This document shows, in pieces, positions 4,811 through 5,003 of a stretch of DNA of 5,003 nt (positions are counted from its first letter, which is position 1; the number at the start of each line of letters is the position of its first letter). The notes under the pieces are model-generated. The model saw nothing but the letters and a program-made list of their open reading frames with translations, had not been told where the DNA came from and made no database searches. The stretch is from contig JAKAIQ010000170.1 of NCBI GenBank assembly GCA_021825035.1, positions 1 through 5,003 on the forward strand. The letters run 5' to 3'. The stretch is from Deltaproteobacteria bacterium (lineage in GTDB: Bacteria; Desulfobacterota; GWC2-55-46). The position numbers were made by a program, and so were the translations under genes.

Positions 4811-5003
4811 CTATTTTACGTGGCAGGCGAGGCAAAGGGCGCTCCCTTTGTTGCTCATGACGAGCTCGGCGTGATGCCTCGAATAAGGGTTGTGGCATGT
4901 CCCGCATCCGACCGTGCCGTCGAAAAGTTTTATCTCAGGAGGGAGTTCTTTCACATCCCGGTATGCGCCTAAATATTTACGTTTTGCCTCATAATAAGAG
5001 ACC
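4811..5003 (-). CDS. Multiheme cytochrome c, paired CxxCH type, C-terminal end (5' end outside the window)
   Basis: Only the last 63 residues are present. The reading frame, from base 5002 down to the TAG at 4813-4811, contains two covalent haem-attachment motifs: CGTCH, then CLACH five codons before the stop (CLACHVK). The arrangement CGTCHNPYSRHHAELV, then SALCLACH matches the doubled-CxxCH unit in which CxxCHNPH-like and LCxxCH motifs are about 25 residues apart. The Tyr in CHNPYSRHH replaces the more common His, and nearby histidines (RHH) could serve as distal haem ligands. Such proteins are exported and act in electron transfer in the periplasm or at the cell surface. The total haem number, the signal peptide and any other domains lie outside the window. 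The link to glgA appears to be adjacency only. Confidence 0.85.
   Translation of the reverse strand, partial: VSYYEAKRKYLGAYRDVKELPPEIKLFDGTVGCGTCHNPYSRHHAELVMSNKGSALCLACHVK

Noticed and set aside
4799..4811. GGGC-TATTT-GCCC hairpin at the cytochrome stop codon
   Set aside because: The stem is four pairs and has no T-run on the coding (minus) strand; its T-rich side faces the plus strand, where no gene ends.

Overview
The window looks like ordinary chromosome from an anaerobic or facultatively anaerobic Gram-negative bacterium. Three things suggest this: a cytochrome c with paired CxxCH motifs, an AmtB with a signal peptide, and a glnK-amtB operon behind a sigma-54 type promoter. Desulfobacterota, Geobacter-like or Nitrospirota-like bacteria are plausible sources, but the sequence alone does not fix the taxon. 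Every gene I can support lies on the minus strand, so transcription runs from high to low coordinates. Long open frames on the plus strand are antisense shadows.

Layout in the direction of transcription: the C-terminal end of a multiheme cytochrome c (5003-4811); glgA, glycogen synthase (4711-3251); a stand-alone class I glutamine amidotransferase (3156-2452); a regulatory gap of about 290 bp (2451-2161); glnK, the PII signal protein (2160-1822); amtB, the ammonium transporter (1759-452); an intrinsic terminator (364-332); and the N-terminal part of a NirB-like NAD(P)/FAD oxidoreductase (307 to beyond 1).

The most interesting part is the glnK leader. A sigma-54 type -24/-12 element (2332-2347) would start a leader of about 160 nt. 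That leader can fold into two hairpins with six-base loops, AAAGCG and AGCGCC. Both loops carry A at position 1 and G at position 4, the signature of RNA targets of ANTAR-domain antiterminators (EutV, NasR, Geobacter GnfR). The second hairpin is mutually exclusive with a strong intrinsic terminator ending in eight T residues about 50 nt before the glnK start. I infer two layers of nitrogen control: sigma-54/activator-dependent initiation, then ANTAR-dependent antitermination. The amtB/nirB-like junction has a second terminator so close to the next start codon that the oxidoreductase gene is probably expressed only by read-through. A single ANTAR-like hairpin overlaps it, with no clear partner.

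Functionally, glnK, amtB and perhaps the nirB-like gene form a nitrogen acquisition block: ammonium uptake, PII gating and possibly nitrite reduction. glgA and the amidotransferase form a separate upstream unit. The ANTAR regulator itself is not in the window.
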